A stretch of DNA of 64,000 bases from Pseudogymnoascus destructans (taxonomy: Eukaryota; Ascomycota; Leotiomycetes; Thelebolales; Thelebolaceae). The position numbers and the translations under genes are program-made. The notes under the pieces are model-generated. The model saw nothing but the letters and a program-made list of their open reading frames with translations, made no database searches and was not told the origin of the DNA. The stretch lies in contig NW_020167520.1 in assembly GCF_001641265.1 (NCBI RefSeq), positions 1,302,001 through 1,366,000 of the forward strand, given 5' to 3'. Positions 62,206 through 64,000 of this stretch are shown here, one piece after another (within the stretch, counting starts at the first letter, position 1; every line of letters starts with the position of its first letter).

Positions 62206-64000
62206 TGTTCCTTGTTGGTTCCCACGAATTATCCGTAGGTTCGTAATTTTCCCATTTTATCAAAAACTCTTCTCGACGTCCTACTAACCTTCTGTCTAGG
62301 ATCGCTTCGACCTCATATTCGATTATCTCATTCTCGGGTTGGAGTTCGGTGTCGGTCGCAATTGGGGTATTTCCTCTTGCTGGTTCCAGTAGTGAGACAT
62401 GAAATACCGGGTGTAGTCTAGACTTCTTAGGTAGCTGCAGTCTGTAATTAACTGAGCTGACTTTGTTCAATATTTTGAATGGTCCCAATTTCTTGAAGTC
62501 CAATTTTGTGCTTGGTCGTTTCGTTTTGATATGTTTCCGGAGTAGGTATACTTTATCCCCCTCCTTGAAGGCAGGTTCCATACTGCGCTTCTTGTTTGCG
62601 TATGCGGCGGATCGTTCATTTAAGAATTGGATGTCCGTCGCAAGTTGTTCGTGGAACGATTTCAGTTGTTCCACCACGATCAGGGCTTGTTCAGCTCGTG
62701 ATTCATCCGGTCTTGGTTGCCTATATGCTTCTGGCTGGTAGCCATAATTGGCAAAGAACGGTGAGACTTTCGTTGCTTCTGTCATCGCGCTGTTATATGC
62801 AAACTGTGCGATGGGTAAGATCTGAACCCAGTTGTCCTGTTGATGATTGACATAGCTTCGCAGGTACTGTTCAAGGGTCTGATTTAATCTTTCTGTTTGG
62901 CCGTCTGTCTGGGGATGAAAAGCTGTTGATAGCTTATGATTTGTTCCCAGTAGCGCCATCAATGATTTCCAGAATTTCGAAGTAAAGAGCTTGTCTCTAT
63001 CTGAGATGATTTCTTCTGGCATCCCATGATCGGCTAATATGACTCGAATGAAGGTATATGCGAGCGCCTCGGCGTCGCTAGCTTCTAGATATGGTATAAA
63101 CTTCCCATATTTCGTGAGTCTTTCCGTGATGACGAGGATAGAGTCGTATTCTATTCCTGTTAACGGGTCCTTGGAGGGTGGAAGCTTGACGATGAAGTCC
63201 AAAGCTATTGATTTCCACGCTCCTTTTGGTACTGGTGTCGACTTGAGTTGTCCGTATGGCAGATGCCTATTGGATTTTGACTTGCTGCAAATGTCGCACT
63301 CTCTTACCACTGTCTCTACCTGCTTCCTCATACCTGGGAAGTAGTAGTGTCGGGTGATTCGTTCGAAGGTTCGCGTTACTCCCTGATGACCGTGTGCTGG
63401 TAACGAGTGTTGTTCTTGCACCAGCGGGCGTCTCATTTGACTTGGGACATACACTAACCCTTTGTATCGAATCAATCCTTGTTCGTCGATGGCGAAGTCG
63501 CCTTCGACTTTGGACAAGACTCGCTTGGCGCATTCGTCTGTTGCGTAAGCTTTCTTGAGTCTTTCCTCGAGTTCTGTATCTTCGATGACTGAGATCGTCG
63601 CTAGTAACTCGTTGTACTGTATTCCTGCATCTGTTTTCTTCAGAATTGCTCTAGGTCTTTCTTCCTTTGGGCCGGCGTAGTCGGTCCGTCTGCTGAGAGC
63701 GTCTGCTCTTGCATTCTCGGAGCCCTTGCGATAGGTTATCGTGAAGTTGTAGGCTGCGAGGGTTTCTGCCCAGCGGACTTGTCTGCGGTTTAAAACCTTG
63801 GTCGTGGTGAAGTATATGAGGTTCTTGTGATCCGTCCATACCTGCACAGGGTAGGTGGATCCCTCAAGATATACTCGCCACTGCTCAAAGGCAACGACAA
63901 TAGCCAGTAGCTCCTTGTCGTGGATGTCGTAATTGAGTTCCGCGGGTGACAGTTTCCTAGAGTAGTACGCGATTGGTTTGAACTTACCGTTCTCGTCTGG
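62078..64000 (-). CDS. Gypsy-D chromovirus Pol (RNase H, integrase, chromodomain), partial
   Basis: Runs off the right edge, with RNase H sequence already visible there (YYSRKLSPAELNYDIHDKEL, ELLAIVVAFEQW). Open to the stop at 62078. Order: RNase H end (VWTDHKNLIYFTTTKVLNRR; GSENARADALSRR), H2C2 zinc-binding domain (HGHQGVTRTFERITRHYYFP, CDICSKSKSNRH), integrase core with IALDFIVKLPPS, ISDRDKLFTSKFW and GQTERLNQTLEQYL giving D, D, E, the GPFKILNKVSSVNYRLQLP motif and a chromodomain (YEVEAILDRRLVGRREEFLI through WEPTRNISKELLEEY). No stops or shifts, so this is the best preserved retroelement in the window. Its 3' coding end overlaps the antisense zinc-cluster ORF. Confidence 0.93.
   Translation of the reverse strand, partial: PDENGKFKPIAYYSRKLSPAELNYDIHDKELLAIVVAFEQWRVYLEGSTYPVQVWTDHKNLIYFTTTKVLNRRQVRWAETLAAYNFTITYRKGSENARADALSRRTDYAGPKEERPRAILKKTDAGIQYNELLATISVIEDTELEERLKKAYATDECAKRVLSKVEGDFAIDEQGLIRYKGLVYVPSQMRRPLVQEQHSLPAHGHQGVTRTFERITRHYYFPGMRKQVETVVRECDICSKSKSNRHLPYGQLKSTPVPKGAWKSIALDFIVKLPPSKDPLTGIEYDSILVITERLTKYGKFIPYLEASDAEALAYTFIRVILADHGMPEEIISDRDKLFTSKFWKSLMALLGTNHKLSTAFHPQTDGQTERLNQTLEQYLRSYVNHQQDNWVQILPIAQFAYNSAMTEATKVSPFFANYGYQPEAYRQPRPDESRAEQALIVVEQLKSFHEQLATDIQFLNERSAAYANKKRSMEPAFKEGDKVYLLRKHIKTKRPSTKLDFKKLGPFKILNKVSSVNYRLQLPKKSRLHPVFHVSLLEPARGNTPIATDTELQPENEIIEYEVEAILDRRLVGRREEFLIKWENYEPTDNSWEPTRNISKELLEEYRRRHPPAIDPKMQGSRPVDRRKRGSRSQMRRQR

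Noticed and set aside
1..64000. tRNA, rRNA or other structural RNA genes, and secondary-metabolite or effector clusters
   Set aside because: No cloverleaf with conserved arms, no rRNA-like sequence and no clustered biosynthetic genes were seen by eye on either strand; a dedicated covariance search was not possible.

Overview
The window reads as a transposon-rich chromosome segment of a filamentous ascomycete (Pezizomycotina). Support for this comes from the short GT-AG introns of 48-79 bp, a hydrophobic surface-binding (HsbA-like) secreted protein, a secreted GH78 enzyme, and a typical fungal mobile-element mix (pogo/Fot1-like, hAT, Tc1-like, Copia, chromodomain Gypsy). A Eurotiomycete is plausible but the sequence alone does not fix the species. 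Many element reading frames are broken by C-to-T type nonsense changes (CGA to TGA; TGG to TAG or TGA), as expected from repeat-directed mutation or cytosine deamination.

Host genes sit in two islands. Island 1 (about 17.7-31.8 kb) holds a small MYND-finger gene with a frameshift, a PET127-type mitochondrial RNA-processing gene and MTO1 (mitochondrial tRNA wobble-uridine modification) transcribed divergently from one 284-bp spacer, then an HsbA-like secreted protein, a decayed secreted lysozyme-like gene, a short spliced gene fragment and a GH78 alpha-L-rhamnosidase-like gene. Island 2 (51.2-52.8 kb) is CBF5/dyskerin, the H/ACA snoRNP pseudouridine synthase, with two introns.

Nearly everything else is mobile DNA. 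From 0-17.5 kb: a hAT remnant, solo LTRs, an unclassified fungal transposon ORF split by a solo LTR, a pogo-A copy, a pogo-F end, Copia-1 cut by the internally deleted Gypsy-A, and a Tc1-like fragment. From 32.7-42 kb: pogo-A broken into two opposite halves with an intact pogo-B inside it, Copia-2, and the doubly deleted chromovirus Gypsy-B. From 43-50.9 kb: a nested stack (hAT containing pogo-C, containing a solo LTR, containing an inverted solo LTR of the same family, containing a third solo LTR), with an apparently intact intron-bearing pogo-D inserted beside pogo-C. Nearly every insertion in the stack has a visible target-site duplication. From 53-64 kb: Copia-3 (split by a solo LTR), Gypsy-C, a pogo-E fragment, and a chromovirus (Gypsy-D) running off the window with a zinc-cluster ORF antisense to its 3' end.

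The least explained signal is in Copia-3. The palindrome CGTACG occurs 16 times in about 3.3 kb at a quasi-regular spacing of about 110-160 bp, in all three codon phases. The spacing is restored across the solo LTR when that LTR is removed in silico. I know of no described system that explains it.
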